Of a DNA stretch of 33,821 nt, positions 1-9,621 are shown in pieces. The notes under the pieces were generated by a model. The model worked only from the letters and a program-made list of their open reading frames with translations. It searched no databases and was not told where the DNA came from. The stretch is from Nocardioides sp. (GTDB lineage: Bacteria > Actinomycetota > Actinomycetes > Propionibacteriales > Nocardioidaceae). The translations under genes and the position numbers were made by a program. Positions within the stretch are counted from its first letter, which is position 1; each line of letters starts with the position of its first letter. The stretch is taken from the NCBI GenBank assembly GCA_025965125.1, contig JAOPXM010000018.1, positions 1 to 33,821 of the forward strand, written 5' to 3'.

Positions 1-529
1 CGCGGTGGATGTCGTTGAACCGGGCGGCGGCCGGCCCGGCCTCCTTGGCGAGCTTCGGCCCGACGCCGGAGACGGTGTCGACCTTCTCGACGAAGACCCG
101 CGCGGAGTGCTTGGGCACCCAGTAGGAGGTCCGGTTGTTCACCGTGTTGCCGGGCGCGCCGCGCGAGCCGAGCAGCTGACGCTTGGGCTGGACGAAGTCG
201 CCGATGGCGGAGATGTTCTGGTTGCCGTGCCGGTCGACCTGGGTCGCGCCCATCATCACGTGGCGCTTGCCGTAGGCCACCACGTCGAAGACCTTGCGGA
301 ACGGGATCCAGCCCTCGACCACGTCGCCCTTCGCGAACAGCGGGGGGACGCCGGCGAGGAAGAGCGACTCCCCGTCGGAGATCACCAGGTCGGGGTTGGT
401 GGTCAGCTTGGCCAGCCGGACGCCGAGCATCGGCAGCAGGCCCATGGGGCTGGCGAAGATCTCGCCGTCGTCGCTGAACGCGTCGGCGATGGCGGCGGCG
501 CAGACCTCCGCGCGGGTCGCGTCGCTCAC
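1..529 (-). CDS. ipdB: IpdB, beta subunit of the COCHEA-CoA hydrolase (3' end off the window)
   Basis: Beta subunit of IpdAB, a CoA-transferase-fold enzyme that opens the last steroid ring (ring C, COCHEA-CoA) in cholesterol breakdown. The reading frame starts with GTG at 529 (SDATRAEVCAAAIADAF), four bases inside the ipdA stop (GTGA overlap), and has a strong AGGAGGA ribosome site about 6 bases upstream. It stays open to the left edge, so 176 codons are present of roughly 250 in the family. Recognisable blocks are LVISDGESLFLAG, HVMMGATQVDRHGNQNISAIG and the NRTSYWVPKHS segment typical of this CoA-transferase family. It is the third gene of the echA20-ipdA-ipdB operon, the same order as Rv3550-Rv3552 in M. 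tuberculosis. The function is assigned from that order plus sequence resemblance. Confidence 0.9.
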   Translation of the reverse strand, partial: MSDATRAEVCAAAIADAFSDDGEIFASPMGLLPMLGVRLAKLTTNPDLVISDGESLFLAGVPPLFAKGDVVEGWIPFRKVFDVVAYGKRHVMMGATQVDRHGNQNISAIGDFVQPKRQLLGSRGAPGNTVNNRTSYWVPKHSARVFVEKVDTVSGVGPKLAKEAGPAAARFNDIHR

Positions 530-1419
530 TGGCTGTCCTCCTGCTGGAAGGCCGCGACCGCCTGTTGGTAGGCGACCTCGTTGCCGCCGAGGAACCGCTC
601 CTCGAACGCGGCCCACTGCTCGTCGTCGGCCGCGGCAGCGGCATAGGCGCGCTGGAACCTCTCGTCGCGCTCGTAGTCGGGCGTGCAGGTGGTGAAGTGG
701 GCGCCATTGGGGGTCTCGACGACACCGCTGACCATCATCCGGCTGAGCAGCAGCCGCTGGACGGGCGTGTCGACGGTCAGGCCGGCGGTGTCCACGATCT
801 GCTCGCAGGTCACGAACGCGCGGTCGGCGGCCATGCAGAAGAGATCGTCGAAGTAGGGATCGGGGCCGAGGTACGTCGCGTTGCCGTGCTTGTCGGCACG
901 GTTGAGGTGGACCAGCGCGACGTCGAGGTTGAGGGCCGGGACGGCGACGAGCTCCTCGGCGTCGTCGTACGGGCTGGTGACGGTCTTGATCCACGGGTTG
1001 TTGACCAGGACGTCGGAGCCGAGACCGGCGCGCATCGGCAGGAACGGAAGCCGTTGGGCGGCGGCGCGCAGGCCCGTCTGGAACATGCCCTCGTCGAGCT
1101 CGCCGACCTCCGGGATGGCCAGCCCGGATTCTGGGGAGGCCTGGCGCGCACGCTGGAAGTTCGGCTCGAGGGGGACCGAGTCGAGGCTCACGAAGGCGTA
1201 GACGAGCTTGCGGACCTTGCCGGCCCGGACCAGCAGGCCGACGTCGGCGCCGCCCCAGCTGACCAGGGTGAGATCCTTGAGGTCCGAGCGGAGGATCGCG
1301 CGCACCAGTGCCATCGGCTTGCGCCGCGGGCCCCAGCCGCCGATGCCGATGGTCATGCCGTCCTCCAGCTGGCCGACAACCTCGTCGATCGTCATCCGCT
1401 TGTCGCGTGGTGCGTTCAC
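526..1419 (-). CDS. ipdA: IpdA, alpha subunit of the COCHEA-CoA hydrolase
   Basis: Alpha subunit partnering IpdB in opening of the last sterol ring (HIP/CD-ring pathway). The 297-aa frame extends much further upstream, but that part runs antisense-like through echA20 and has no family resemblance. The chosen start is GTG at 1419 (VNAPRDKRMTIDE), overlapping the echA20 stop by four bases, with GAGGGG about 6 bases upstream; the M. tuberculosis protein has a similar length. An internal ATG at residue 9 is the alternative. The N-terminal block GMTIGIGGWGPRRKPMALVR is the glycine-rich CoA-binding segment characteristic of IpdA. LPFLPMRAGLGSD and NPWIKTVTSPY are further family blocks. It is translationally coupled on both sides. 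Confidence 0.93.
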   Translation of the reverse strand: MNAPRDKRMTIDEVVGQLEDGMTIGIGGWGPRRKPMALVRAILRSDLKDLTLVSWGGADVGLLVRAGKVRKLVYAFVSLDSVPLEPNFQRARQASPESGLAIPEVGELDEGMFQTGLRAAAQRLPFLPMRAGLGSDVLVNNPWIKTVTSPYDDAEELVAVPALNLDVALVHLNRADKHGNATYLGPDPYFDDLFCMAADRAFVTCEQIVDTAGLTVDTPVQRLLLSRMMVSGVVETPNGAHFTTCTPDYERDERFQRAYAAAAADDEQWAAFEERFLGGNEVAYQQAVAAFQQEDSQ

Positions 1420-2192
1420 TCGGCGCCCCTCGTCTTCTCGGTGCCCGCGCGCTGCTCGTGCACAAACGCATCGCGCAGCTCGTCGCTCACGCCGGCGAGG
1501 TTGAGCTCCATCGTGAACCCCTGCTCGAACCGGTAGCTCTTGTTGACGTCGATCGGGTCGATGCCGTTGAGGGCCTCTTTCGCGGCCCGGATGACGCGGG
1601 TGTCCTTGCTCGCGATCTCGCCGGCCACCTTGAGCGCGGCGTCGTCGAGCCGGTCGCGGGGGACCACCTCGAGGACCGAGCCGTGCTGCACCAGCTCGGC
1701 GGCCGTGATCGTGCGTGCGGTGAAGTAGAGGGTGCGCATCAGGTGCTGCGGAACGAGTCGGGCCATGTGGGTGGCCGCACCGAGCGCCCCCTGGTTGACC
1801 TCGGGCACGCCGAAGAACGCGTCGTCGCTGGCGACCACGCAGTCGGCGTTGCCGACCAGGCCGACGCCTCCGCCGAGACAGAACCCGTTGACGGCGGCGA
1901 TCACGGGGACCGCGCACTCGTAGACGGCCTTGAAGGCAGCGAAGCAGCCCTTGTTGGCGCCGATCAGTGCGTCGAAACCGGTGGTGCGCTGCATCTCCTT
2001 GATGTCGACGCCCGCGTTGAACCCGCGGCCCTCGGCGCGCAGCACGACCACGTGGGTGGACAGGTCCTTGGCTGCCTCGTCGAGAGCGGCAGCCACGTCG
2101 AACCAGCCCTGCACGGTCAGCGCGTTGACCGGCGGGTGCTCCATGGTGATGACGCGGATGCCGTCGCCGCGCAGCTCGGAGGTGATGGGCAT
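1416..2192 (-). CDS. echA20: EchA20-type enoyl-CoA hydratase/crotonase
   Basis: Crotonase-fold enzyme (258 aa) acting on CD-ring CoA thioesters immediately before IpdAB; in mycobacteria EchA20 opens a ring of the HIP-derived intermediate. Visible family features are the oxyanion-hole segments VVVLRAEGRGFNAGVDIKEM and AAVNGFCLGGGVGLVGNAD, followed by FGVPEVNQGALGAATHM. The start ATG at 2192 (MPITSELRGDG) is preferred over an upstream in-frame start nine codons earlier because AAGGA lies about 7 bases before it. It is first in the echA20-ipdA-ipdB operon. A -10-like TAGGTT (minus strand, 2219-2224) would give a leader of about 20 bases. It is divergent from the SDR at 2249. Confidence 0.92.
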   Translation of the reverse strand: MPITSELRGDGIRVITMEHPPVNALTVQGWFDVAAALDEAAKDLSTHVVVLRAEGRGFNAGVDIKEMQRTTGFDALIGANKGCFAAFKAVYECAVPVIAAVNGFCLGGGVGLVGNADCVVASDDAFFGVPEVNQGALGAATHMARLVPQHLMRTLYFTARTITAAELVQHGSVLEVVPRDRLDDAALKVAGEIASKDTRVIRAAKEALNGIDPIDVNKSYRFEQGFTMELNLAGVSDELRDAFVHEQRAGTEKTRGAE

Positions 2193-2216
2193 CGGTGTCC
2201 TTCTGGGGGCTCGCGA

Positions 2217-2231
2217 CAAACCTAACGTTTG
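2217..2231. promoter_or_regulatory. Inverted repeat in the echA20 / SDR divergent promoter, degenerate KstR2-like
   Basis: CAAACCTAACGTTTG is a 15-bp imperfect palindrome (one mismatched pair) in the 56-bp divergent gap. Read on the minus strand, 2220-2233 gives AGCAAACGTTAGGT, which matches 7 of the 10 fixed positions of the KstR2 consensus AnCAAGnnCTTGnT. The orthologous mycobacterial intergenic region is KstR2-controlled, so a KstR2-type operator is plausible. The match is weak, and another TetR-type repressor cannot be excluded. Confidence 0.45.
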
Positions 2232-2236
2232 CTTGG

Positions 2237-2242
2237 TAGCCT
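2237..2242 (+). promoter_or_regulatory. -10 hexamer TAGCCT, leaderless promoter of the SDR operon
   Basis: TAGCCT fits TAnnnT and lies 6 bases before the ATG at 2249, so transcription would begin at or next to the start codon. There is no Shine-Dalgarno sequence. The operator-like palindrome lies directly upstream. Confidence 0.5.
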
Positions 2243-2248
2243 AGCAGC

Positions 2249-3028
2249 ATGCCGCTGACCATCGACCTCTCCGGCCGCGTCGTGCTGGTCACGGGTGGCG
2301 CCCAGGGCATCGGCCTGGGGATCACCCGGGCGTTCCTGGCTGCGGGGGCAACCGTCGTGACGTGTTCGCGCTCCGACGTCGAGCCGGCGCCGGGCACGAC
2401 GCACCGGGTGTGCGACGTCCGGGACCCCGACGCTGTCGACCTGCTGGTGGCGGGCGTGGTCGCCGAGCACGGTCGCCTCGACGTGTTCGTCAACAACGCA
2501 GGTGGCTCGCCGTACTCTCCCGCCGCGGACGCCTCGCCGCGTTTTCACGACAAGATCGTCGGACTGAACCTGCTGGCACCACTCGCCGTCGCGCAGGCGG
2601 CCAACCGGGCGATGCAGCAGCAGGAGTCCGGTGGCTCGATCGTCAACATCTCGTCGGTCTCGGCGCTGCGACCCTCGCCGGGGACCGCGGCGTACGGCGC
2701 CGCGAAGGCCGGCCTCGACTCGCTGACGAAGTCGCTGGGCATCGAGTGGGCGCCGAAGGTGCGGATGAACTCCATCGACGTCGGCCTGTGCCGCACCGAG
2801 AACACCGACGACCACTACGGCGGCGACGCCGGAGTGGCGGCCATCGAACGCACGATCCCGCTGGGCCGGATGGCCGAGCCGATCGAGGTTGGCCAGGTGG
2901 CGGTGTTCCTGGCGTCCGACCTCGCGTCGTACGTCTCGGGCGCGAGCATCGAGTGCCACGGCGGCGGCGAGCCACCGATCTTCCTGTCAGCACAGATGTC
3001 CGCAACCACCAAGGAGTCACCCCTGTGA
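2249..3028 (+). CDS. SDR oxidoreductase of the CD-ring (HIP) block, Rv3549c-like
   Basis: A 259-aa classical short-chain dehydrogenase, cytosolic and NAD(P)-dependent, probably oxidising a hydroxyacyl-CoA intermediate of CD-ring degradation. The Rossmann motif TGGAQGIG is at residues 15-22, NNAG at 82-85, the active-site serine at 135-136 (NISSVS), and Tyr149/Lys153 in YGAAK. The ATG at 2249 is preceded by a -10 hexamer at 6 bases and no ribosome site, which suggests a leaderless message. It is divergent from echA20 and overlaps the next SDR by four bases (GTGA). The order matches Rv3549c-Rv3550 in M. tuberculosis. The precise substrate is not evident from sequence. Confidence 0.88.
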   Translation: MPLTIDLSGRVVLVTGGAQGIGLGITRAFLAAGATVVTCSRSDVEPAPGTTHRVCDVRDPDAVDLLVAGVVAEHGRLDVFVNNAGGSPYSPAADASPRFHDKIVGLNLLAPLAVAQAANRAMQQQESGGSIVNISSVSALRPSPGTAAYGAAKAGLDSLTKSLGIEWAPKVRMNSIDVGLCRTENTDDHYGGDAGVAAIERTIPLGRMAEPIEVGQVAVFLASDLASYVSGASIECHGGGEPPIFLSAQMSATTKESPL

Positions 3029-3930
3029 GCAAGCTTCTCGAAGGTCGCGTCGCGATCGTCACCGGCTCCGGCCGTGGCATCGGCCGGGCGCACGCGCTCG
3101 AGCTGGCCGCGCACGGCGCCGCCGTGGTCGTGAACGACTTCGGGGTCTCGCTCGCCGGCGAGGGCACGGGGGAGACGCCCGCCGACTCGGTGGTGGCGGA
3201 GATCCGCGCGGCCGGTGGCCGGGCGGTGACCAACAGTGCCGACGTCGCCGACTTCGAGCAGGCCGCCGCGATGGTGCAGCAGGCCATCGACGAGTTCGGT
3301 GGCCTCGACATCCTCGTGAACAACGCGGGATTCGTGCGGGACCGGATGCTCGTCAACACCTCCGAGGAGGAGTGGGACGCGGTGATCCGGGTGCATCTCA
3401 AGGGTCACTTCGCGCCGCTGCGGCACGCTGGTGCCTACTGGCGGAACGAGTCCAAGGAAGGCCGCGCCCGCGCGGCCCGCGTGATCAACACGTCGTCGGG
3501 GGCGGGCCTCCAGGGTTCGGTGGGCCAGGCGACGTACTCCGCCGCCAAGGCAGGGATCGCCGGGCTCACCCTGGTCGCGGCACAGGAGCTCGGGCGCTAC
3601 GGGGTGACCGTCAACGCGATCGCCCCGGTCGCCCGGACCCGGATGACCGAGGGTGCGTTCCCCGACATGATGGCCGGTGTCGATGGTGGGTTCGATGCCA
3701 TGGACCCCGCAAACAACTCCCCGATCGTCGCCTGGCTCGCCTCCGATGACGCCGGCGACGTCACCGGTCGCGTCATCGAGATCGAGGGCGGCAGGATCAC
3801 GGTCGAGAACTGCTGGTCGCACGGCCCCGCCAACGACCTCGGCTCCCGGTGGGACGCCTCCCAGGTCGGCCCCGCACTGCGTGCCCTCATCGCGGCCGCT
3901 TCCACACCTGAGCCGGTCTACGGGGCGTAG
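3025..3930 (+). CDS. SDR, 17-beta-HSD/multifunctional-enzyme type, Rv3548c-like
   Basis: A 301-aa SDR of the type related to the dehydrogenase domain of peroxisomal multifunctional enzymes (MFE-2). It is expected to act on 3-hydroxyacyl-CoA steroid intermediates. TGSGRGIG is at residues 13-20, followed by the long insert VVVNDFGVSLAGEGTGET seen in MFE-type SDRs. NNAG is at 99-102 and the active site is NTSSG with Tyr171 and Lys175 (YSAAK). The start is GTG at 3025, overlapping the upstream stop by four bases, with AAGGAG at 3011-3016. An open frame starting at 2362 in the same phase is only an upstream extension within the preceding gene. It ends 23 bases from the convergent metalloprotease gene. 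Confidence 0.88.
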   Translation: MSKLLEGRVAIVTGSGRGIGRAHALELAAHGAAVVVNDFGVSLAGEGTGETPADSVVAEIRAAGGRAVTNSADVADFEQAAAMVQQAIDEFGGLDILVNNAGFVRDRMLVNTSEEEWDAVIRVHLKGHFAPLRHAGAYWRNESKEGRARAARVINTSSGAGLQGSVGQATYSAAKAGIAGLTLVAAQELGRYGVTVNAIAPVARTRMTEGAFPDMMAGVDGGFDAMDPANNSPIVAWLASDDAGDVTGRVIEIEGGRITVENCWSHGPANDLGSRWDASQVGPALRALIAAASTPEPVYGA

Positions 3931-3952
3931 GAGAGACGTCTCGCGGCCCTCA

Positions 3953-6901
3953 TCAGCTCTCGGCGCCGTACACCTTGACCTCGGTGACGTCGGTGAACGA
4001 GCAGCCCGAGTACGCGCCGTTGGGGCAGTTGTTGGCGAAGTCGGGGGTCTGGTTGCCCAGGATGGTGAATCGCACGTAGCGGACGCCCGTGCTGCCGGCA
4101 GTGGGGGTGAGCAGGTTGACCCGACCCCGGTCGCTCTGGTCGAAGGCGCCCGTCCTGGCCGTGGTCCAGGTGATCGCGTTGGGGGAGGTCTGGATGCTGA
4201 ACGCCCCGGTCGAGGCGCTGCCGCCGTCGCCGCAGGTAGCCGTCGGGTCGACCCCGAACGAGGTGATGTCGATGGCGCGCCCGAGGTCGATGATGACCTC
4301 CTTCGGGACGAAGACGTTCGTCGCGGTGCCCTCGTTGTCGCCCGTGGTGCTGGCCCAGCCGGTCGCGAGGCTGCCGTCGATCAGCTGCGGGGGGCCGCAC
4401 GCGGGGCCGTAGTCGGGACCGGTGGAGCTGCTGATCGAGGCGCCGCCGCTGCTGGCTGCCCAGTTCCGTCGTACGACGAAGTCATTGGTGGCACCGGTGG
4501 TGGTGACGGTGACGGCCGAGCGGGCCGGGTCGTAGCCGGCGCCGCCGACCACCAGCTTGGCGTACCGCCCGACCGGCACCGGCCCGATGTTGTAGTGGCC
4601 CTGCGCGTCGGTCCGGGCGGTCGGGTTCGCGACGGTGCCGCCGCCCTGGAAGGCCAGCGTGACCGGGGCGCCTGCTACCGGAAGTCCGGAGTCGGCGTCG
4701 GTCACGACACCGCTGATGGTGCCGTTCGTGGAGCCGGTCGGGGGTTGGGAGCGGCTCGCCCCGGGCTCGGAGTCGTCGCCGCCGAGCGAGCCGGCGAAGT
4801 AACCCATGCCGCGGCCGGCGAAGGTGCGCCAGATCTTGTCGTGGTTGGCGCCGTCGAAGACGGCGGTGTCGGCCACCAGGATGGCGTTGCGCATGTCGAG
4901 GAACGACGGGTTGCTCGGCGCGAGCTCCATCGCGCGGGTCACCAGCGACTGGCTGGCCGCCGAGCCGATCCGATCGCGCAGGGTCCACAGGGTCTGGGCC
5001 CAGATCTCACCGTCTGCGTGGACTTCGGGGCTGCCGGCAACCTTGGCGTAGTCGGCGTACGTGTAGCCGCCGCCGTGACCGGTGTCGCCGCCGGTGCACA
5101 GCGTCGACTTCGAGTCACGTGCGCAGTCCATCGGCTCGGTGCGGTCGAGCGCGACGCCGGCGCCGTCGTACTGGAACATCACGACGTCGACCTGCTTCTT
5201 CTGGTCGACCTGCAGACCCTGGTTGACCAGGTAGTCCATGGCGTACCAGTCGCTCCAGGCCTCGCCCATCGCGCCGGCCTGGACCTCGCCGAGCGACGAC
5301 AGGCCGTCGGCGTCGACGACGAGCCGGTTGGAGAGGCCGTGGGTGTACTCGTGGTAGACGGTGTCGGCCTCGTCGCCGACGTTGGTGGGGGAGAACGGGT
5401 CCCCGTCGGGGTACGTCGTGCCGGGTTGGTGCTGCAGGTACATCTGCATCACCGGCGCGGTGCCGTCGGGCGGGGTGCTCATGTTGGCGTTGTCGATGTG
5501 GTTGCCGTCCGGCAGGCCGTCCGCGGTGTTGGCGCCGTCGTCGGTCTGGGTGCGCACGGCGTCGCCGTCCCCGTCCGCGCCGGTGAGGTTCTTCGCCTGG
5601 AAGTTCCCTGCCGCCTCCGTGAACCCGATCGGCGCCGCCATGAGGTGGTCGTGGAAGTTGTTGACGAAGAAGAACACCTGGGTCGCGTTCTGCGCCCGGT
5701 TGGTGCGCCAGGAGAAGGGCTTGTTCGGGTTCCAGGAGCACGGGTAGGGGTGGCCACAGAACGACACATTGGGCAGGGCGAACGGCTTCAGGGTGTAGTC
5801 CCACTGCTGCCCTGTTCTGGGAGCGACCTCCTCCCCGGTCTGGGCCAGGTTGTCGTCGTTGACGTCGCTCCAGGTGTGCGAGTTGTTGCCGGAGAGCCGC
5901 TTGGCGGACTTAGACAGCCAGCCCCGCGCGCTGAAGTCCACGCCCACCGGGCTTCCGCCGGGCTGGTGACCGGGGAAGTACAGGTGTGCCTTGCCGGTGC
6001 TCGCGGTCGCCTCAGAGGACTCGTCCGCCGAGAGGGAGCGGCGGTAGAGCAGCTGGCCGCTGGCAGCGTCGAACACCGAGACGGCGGGCTGCTGCGCCGA
6101 CATCGTGATCGCCTGCCAGGCCCGGTAGCTGCGCTGGCGGGTGACGAGCAGCACCTCTTCGGCGGTGTCGCCGGGACCCGGGGTCGCCGACCTCTCGCCG
6201 AGATCGGTGCGGGCCGCGGCGATGGCCGCGTCGGCCGTGGTGATCCGGTCGGTGGCGGGGTTCCGGGCCGCGGGGGCCGCGGCGCCGGACACCGGCGAGC
6301 CGCCGACGGTCAGTAGCCGACCCTGGTCGTCGACCGTGGCGGTGAGCCCGTTGCTGAACACCTGGACGCCGTCGATCGTCTGGTTCCAGGAGAGGTGGTG
6401 GTTGCCGGCGATGTCGAGGTAGGCGCGCCGCAGGTGGAACGTGTCGAGGTCGGCCTTCCGGAGCCCCAACGCGGAGTGGTGGTTGGTGACGTAGCGCATC
6501 GCGATCTTCGCCGCTGCCCCGCTGCTGGGCCCGGTGAGCGCGCCGTCGAGCTTCTCGAGGATGCGTACCGTCCCGGTGGTGCCATCGATGTCGAGCACGC
6601 CACTGGCACCCAGCCCGATCTGGAGTGCCTTCGCCGCAGGTCGCCCCGCGACCCGTTCGGAGGTCCGCATCGTCGCTGCGCCTGCTGCGTCACCCGTGCC
6701 ACGTCGTACGTCGTAGTTGCCGTGGCCTCCGGCCCCGGCTGCCGGGGGCTTCGAGGTGGCCGAGGCGGTCGCTGCGGACGGGGCTCTGTCCACCGCGAAC
6801 GACGAGGCGGCCAGCCCGGTCGCGAGGACCAGGCCGACACCGACGATCACGACCTGGAGCCGGCGGGTGTGGGCAGGCTGACGCGTCCGGGAGCCGATCA
6901 T
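3953..6901 (-). CDS. Secreted M36 (fungalysin-type) metallopeptidase with discoidin-like C-terminus
   Basis: A 982-aa exported zinc protease. It has an arginine-rich n-region and a hydrophobic segment VVIVGVGLVLATGLAASSFA (signal peptide), then an FTP-type propeptide (about 110-200; SWNQTIDGVQVFSNGL). The M36 catalytic domain carries HEYTH at about 517-521 and a downstream glutamate in MGEAWSDWYAMDY at about 547, completing HExxH...E. After that comes a carboxypeptidase-regulatory-like beta domain (about 740-815; SGVVTDADSGLPVAG) and a C-terminal F5/8 type C-like domain (about 825-975). An in-frame TTG at 6922 is the alternative start. ATG at 6901 is preferred because TAACCT lies 7 bases upstream and no ribosome site is seen. 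It probably digests extracellular protein and is unrelated to the sterol genes around it. Confidence 0.9.
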   Translation of the reverse strand: MIGSRTRQPAHTRRLQVVIVGVGLVLATGLAASSFAVDRAPSAATASATSKPPAAGAGGHGNYDVRRGTGDAAGAATMRTSERVAGRPAAKALQIGLGASGVLDIDGTTGTVRILEKLDGALTGPSSGAAAKIAMRYVTNHHSALGLRKADLDTFHLRRAYLDIAGNHHLSWNQTIDGVQVFSNGLTATVDDQGRLLTVGGSPVSGAAAPAARNPATDRITTADAAIAAARTDLGERSATPGPGDTAEEVLLVTRQRSYRAWQAITMSAQQPAVSVFDAASGQLLYRRSLSADESSEATASTGKAHLYFPGHQPGGSPVGVDFSARGWLSKSAKRLSGNNSHTWSDVNDDNLAQTGEEVAPRTGQQWDYTLKPFALPNVSFCGHPYPCSWNPNKPFSWRTNRAQNATQVFFFVNNFHDHLMAAPIGFTEAAGNFQAKNLTGADGDGDAVRTQTDDGANTADGLPDGNHIDNANMSTPPDGTAPVMQMYLQHQPGTTYPDGDPFSPTNVGDEADTVYHEYTHGLSNRLVVDADGLSSLGEVQAGAMGEAWSDWYAMDYLVNQGLQVDQKKQVDVVMFQYDGAGVALDRTEPMDCARDSKSTLCTGGDTGHGGGYTYADYAKVAGSPEVHADGEIWAQTLWTLRDRIGSAASQSLVTRAMELAPSNPSFLDMRNAILVADTAVFDGANHDKIWRTFAGRGMGYFAGSLGGDDSEPGASRSQPPTGSTNGTISGVVTDADSGLPVAGAPVTLAFQGGGTVANPTARTDAQGHYNIGPVPVGRYAKLVVGGAGYDPARSAVTVTTTGATNDFVVRRNWAASSGGASISSSTGPDYGPACGPPQLIDGSLATGWASTTGDNEGTATNVFVPKEVIIDLGRAIDITSFGVDPTATCGDGGSASTGAFSIQTSPNAITWTTARTGAFDQSDRGRVNLLTPTAGSTGVRYVRFTILGNQTPDFANNCPNGAYSGCSFTDVTEVKVYGAES

Positions 6902-6908
6902 GCGGCTC

Positions 6909-6914
6909 AGGTTA
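6909..6914 (-). promoter_or_regulatory. -10 hexamer TAACCT of the M36 protease gene
   Basis: On the minus strand TAACCT is followed by 7 bases and then ATG at 6901, the leaderless spacing repeated elsewhere in this window. It supports ATG at 6901 over TTG at 6922, which would lie upstream of the predicted transcript start. Confidence 0.5.
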
Positions 6915-6995
6915 GAGGCCAATCCGGGCTGGGACGGGTGGGACTCGCGGGACTGGTGAGAACCGTTACCGGACCGCGGCCTGCCTGCGGGTGGG

Positions 6996-8183
<1,188 letters not shown>

Positions 8184-8270
8184 GTTCCGGACAAGCGCTG
8201 TCCGGGAAAACCGGCAAATCGCGCTGGACAGCCCTTCCCTCACCTACCGGCAGTATGTAATCTCTCTCAC

Positions 8271-8284
8271 TAGAACGTGTTCCA
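8271..8284 (+). promoter_or_regulatory. KstR-type operator upstream of cyp125
   Basis: TAGAACGTGTTCCA matches TNNAACNNGTTNNA at every fixed position. It lies 18 bases before the cyp125 start. A possible -10 (TAATCT, 8258-8263) is upstream of it, so here the repressor would sit over the transcript start rather than the -10. Confidence 0.78.
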
Positions 8285-8302
8285 GATTGAGAGGGAGTTG
8301 CA

Positions 8303-9538
8303 GTGACTGCAGTCGACGTCATCCCGGAGGGATTCGACTTCACCGACCCGGACGTGAACTGGGCCGCCATTCCGCACGACCAGTTCCTCGCGCTGCGGCT
8401 CAAGGCCCCCGTGCACTGGGTCGAGCAGGTCGAGGCCGCGCGCGGCGGCATGGAGGGAGGCACCGGTTACTACGCAATCTCCAAGCACGCCGACGTGTCC
8501 GCGGTGTCCAAGAACAGCAAGGACTTCTCGACCTCCGAGAACGGCGCGATCATCCGCTTCCAGGAGGGGATGACGCGCGAACAGGTCGAGATGCAGCGGG
8601 TGATGCTGATCAACCAGGACCCCCCCGAGCACACCTCGACGCGGGCGATCATCTCCCGTGGCTTCACGCCGCGCTCCATCGCCGCGCTCGAGGAGATCAT
8701 GAAGGTGCGCGCGGAGAAGATCGTCAAGGATGCGGTCGAGCGCGGCACCGGCAACTTCGTCGACGAGGTCGCCGCCGAGCTCCCGTTGCAGGCGATCGCC
8801 GACCTGCTCGGCGTACCCCAGGAGGACCGCCGCAAGCTGTTCGACTGGTCCAACCAGATGCTGGCCAACGAGGACCCCGACTACGCCGGTGAGCCCGACG
8901 TGGCCGCGGCCGAGATCCTCGGCTACGCGATGGCGATGGCAGCGGACCGCAAGGAGAACCCGCGCGACGACCTCGTCACCAAGCTGGTGCACGCCGACAA
9001 GGACGGACGCGGCCTCAACGACGACGAGTTCGGCTACTTCGTGATCATCCTGACCGTGGCCGGCAACGAGACCACGCGCAACGCGATCACGCACGGCATG
9101 AACGCCTTCCTCGACAACCCCGACCAGTGGGAGCTGTGGAAGAAGGAGCGCCCGGAGACGATGATCGACGAGGTCATCCGGTGGGGGACCCCGGTCATCT
9201 CGTTCCAGCGCACGGCGCTGAACGACGTCATGGTCGGCGACGTGGAGGTCAAGAAGGGCCAGCGCGTCGGGCTGTTCTACGCCAGCGCGAACAACGACGA
9301 CGACGTGTTCGAGGACCCGTTCCGCTTCGACATCACCCGCTCACCGAACCCGCACGTCGCCTTCGGCGGTCACGGCGCGCACTACTGTGTGGGCGCCAAC
9401 CTGGCCCGCCAGGAGGTGAAGCTGATCTTCGACGCCCTTGCCGACCACGCTCCCAACATCGAGAAGCTGTCCGAGCCCAAGCGCCTGCGCCACGGCTGGA
9501 TCAACGGCATCAAGGAACTGCAGGTCAAGTACGCCTGA
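8303..9538 (+). CDS. cyp125: CYP125-type steroid C26/C27 monooxygenase
   Basis: A 411-aa cytochrome P450 that oxidises the terminal methyl of the sterol side chain (C26/C27), the entry step for side-chain beta-oxidation. The I-helix motif AGNETTRNAITHG carries the oxygen-activating Thr. ETMIDEVIRW supplies the K-helix ExxR. The heme loop FGGHGAHYCVGANLA places the cysteine ligand at about residue 362. The start is GTG at 8303 with GAGGGAG upstream. It is divergent from fadA5 across 143 bases holding two KstR-type operators. CYP142 is a functional alternative in some actinobacteria, but pairing with fadA5 and the conserved N-terminal EGFDFTDPD favour CYP125. Confidence 0.93.
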   Translation: MTAVDVIPEGFDFTDPDVNWAAIPHDQFLALRLKAPVHWVEQVEAARGGMEGGTGYYAISKHADVSAVSKNSKDFSTSENGAIIRFQEGMTREQVEMQRVMLINQDPPEHTSTRAIISRGFTPRSIAALEEIMKVRAEKIVKDAVERGTGNFVDEVAAELPLQAIADLLGVPQEDRRKLFDWSNQMLANEDPDYAGEPDVAAAEILGYAMAMAADRKENPRDDLVTKLVHADKDGRGLNDDEFGYFVIILTVAGNETTRNAITHGMNAFLDNPDQWELWKKERPETMIDEVIRWGTPVISFQRTALNDVMVGDVEVKKGQRVGLFYASANNDDDVFEDPFRFDITRSPNPHVAFGGHGAHYCVGANLARQEVKLIFDALADHAPNIEKLSEPKRLRHGWINGIKELQVKYA

Positions 9539-9621
9539 CGCTTCCCGGAGGGGCGCGGCCGAGTCGCGAGGAGTGGCGTCGTCGCGAGCAGATCCGGACA
9601 CAGGCGAGGCGCGCGGGCGGC

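Noticed and set aside
1420..2496. N-terminal extension of the ipdA frame as a 656-aa fusion
   Set aside because: The extension is an out-of-frame reading of echA20 and beyond; a GTG with a ribosome site at 1419 explains IpdA at family length.
3933..3942. Palindrome GAGACGTCTC between the convergent SDR and protease genes
   Set aside because: Only 10 bases with no loop or T run; too short to claim as a terminator or operator.
3677..6316. An 879-aa open frame on the plus strand opposite the M36 protease
   Set aside because: The metalloprotease has an intact HExxH motif, signal peptide and domain order on the minus strand; the plus frame has Gly/Arg/Val low complexity only.
9545..9590. Repeated TCGCGA motifs between cyp125 and the small secreted gene
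   Set aside because: A short self-complementary hexamer expected by chance at this GC content; no stable hairpin spanning the gap.
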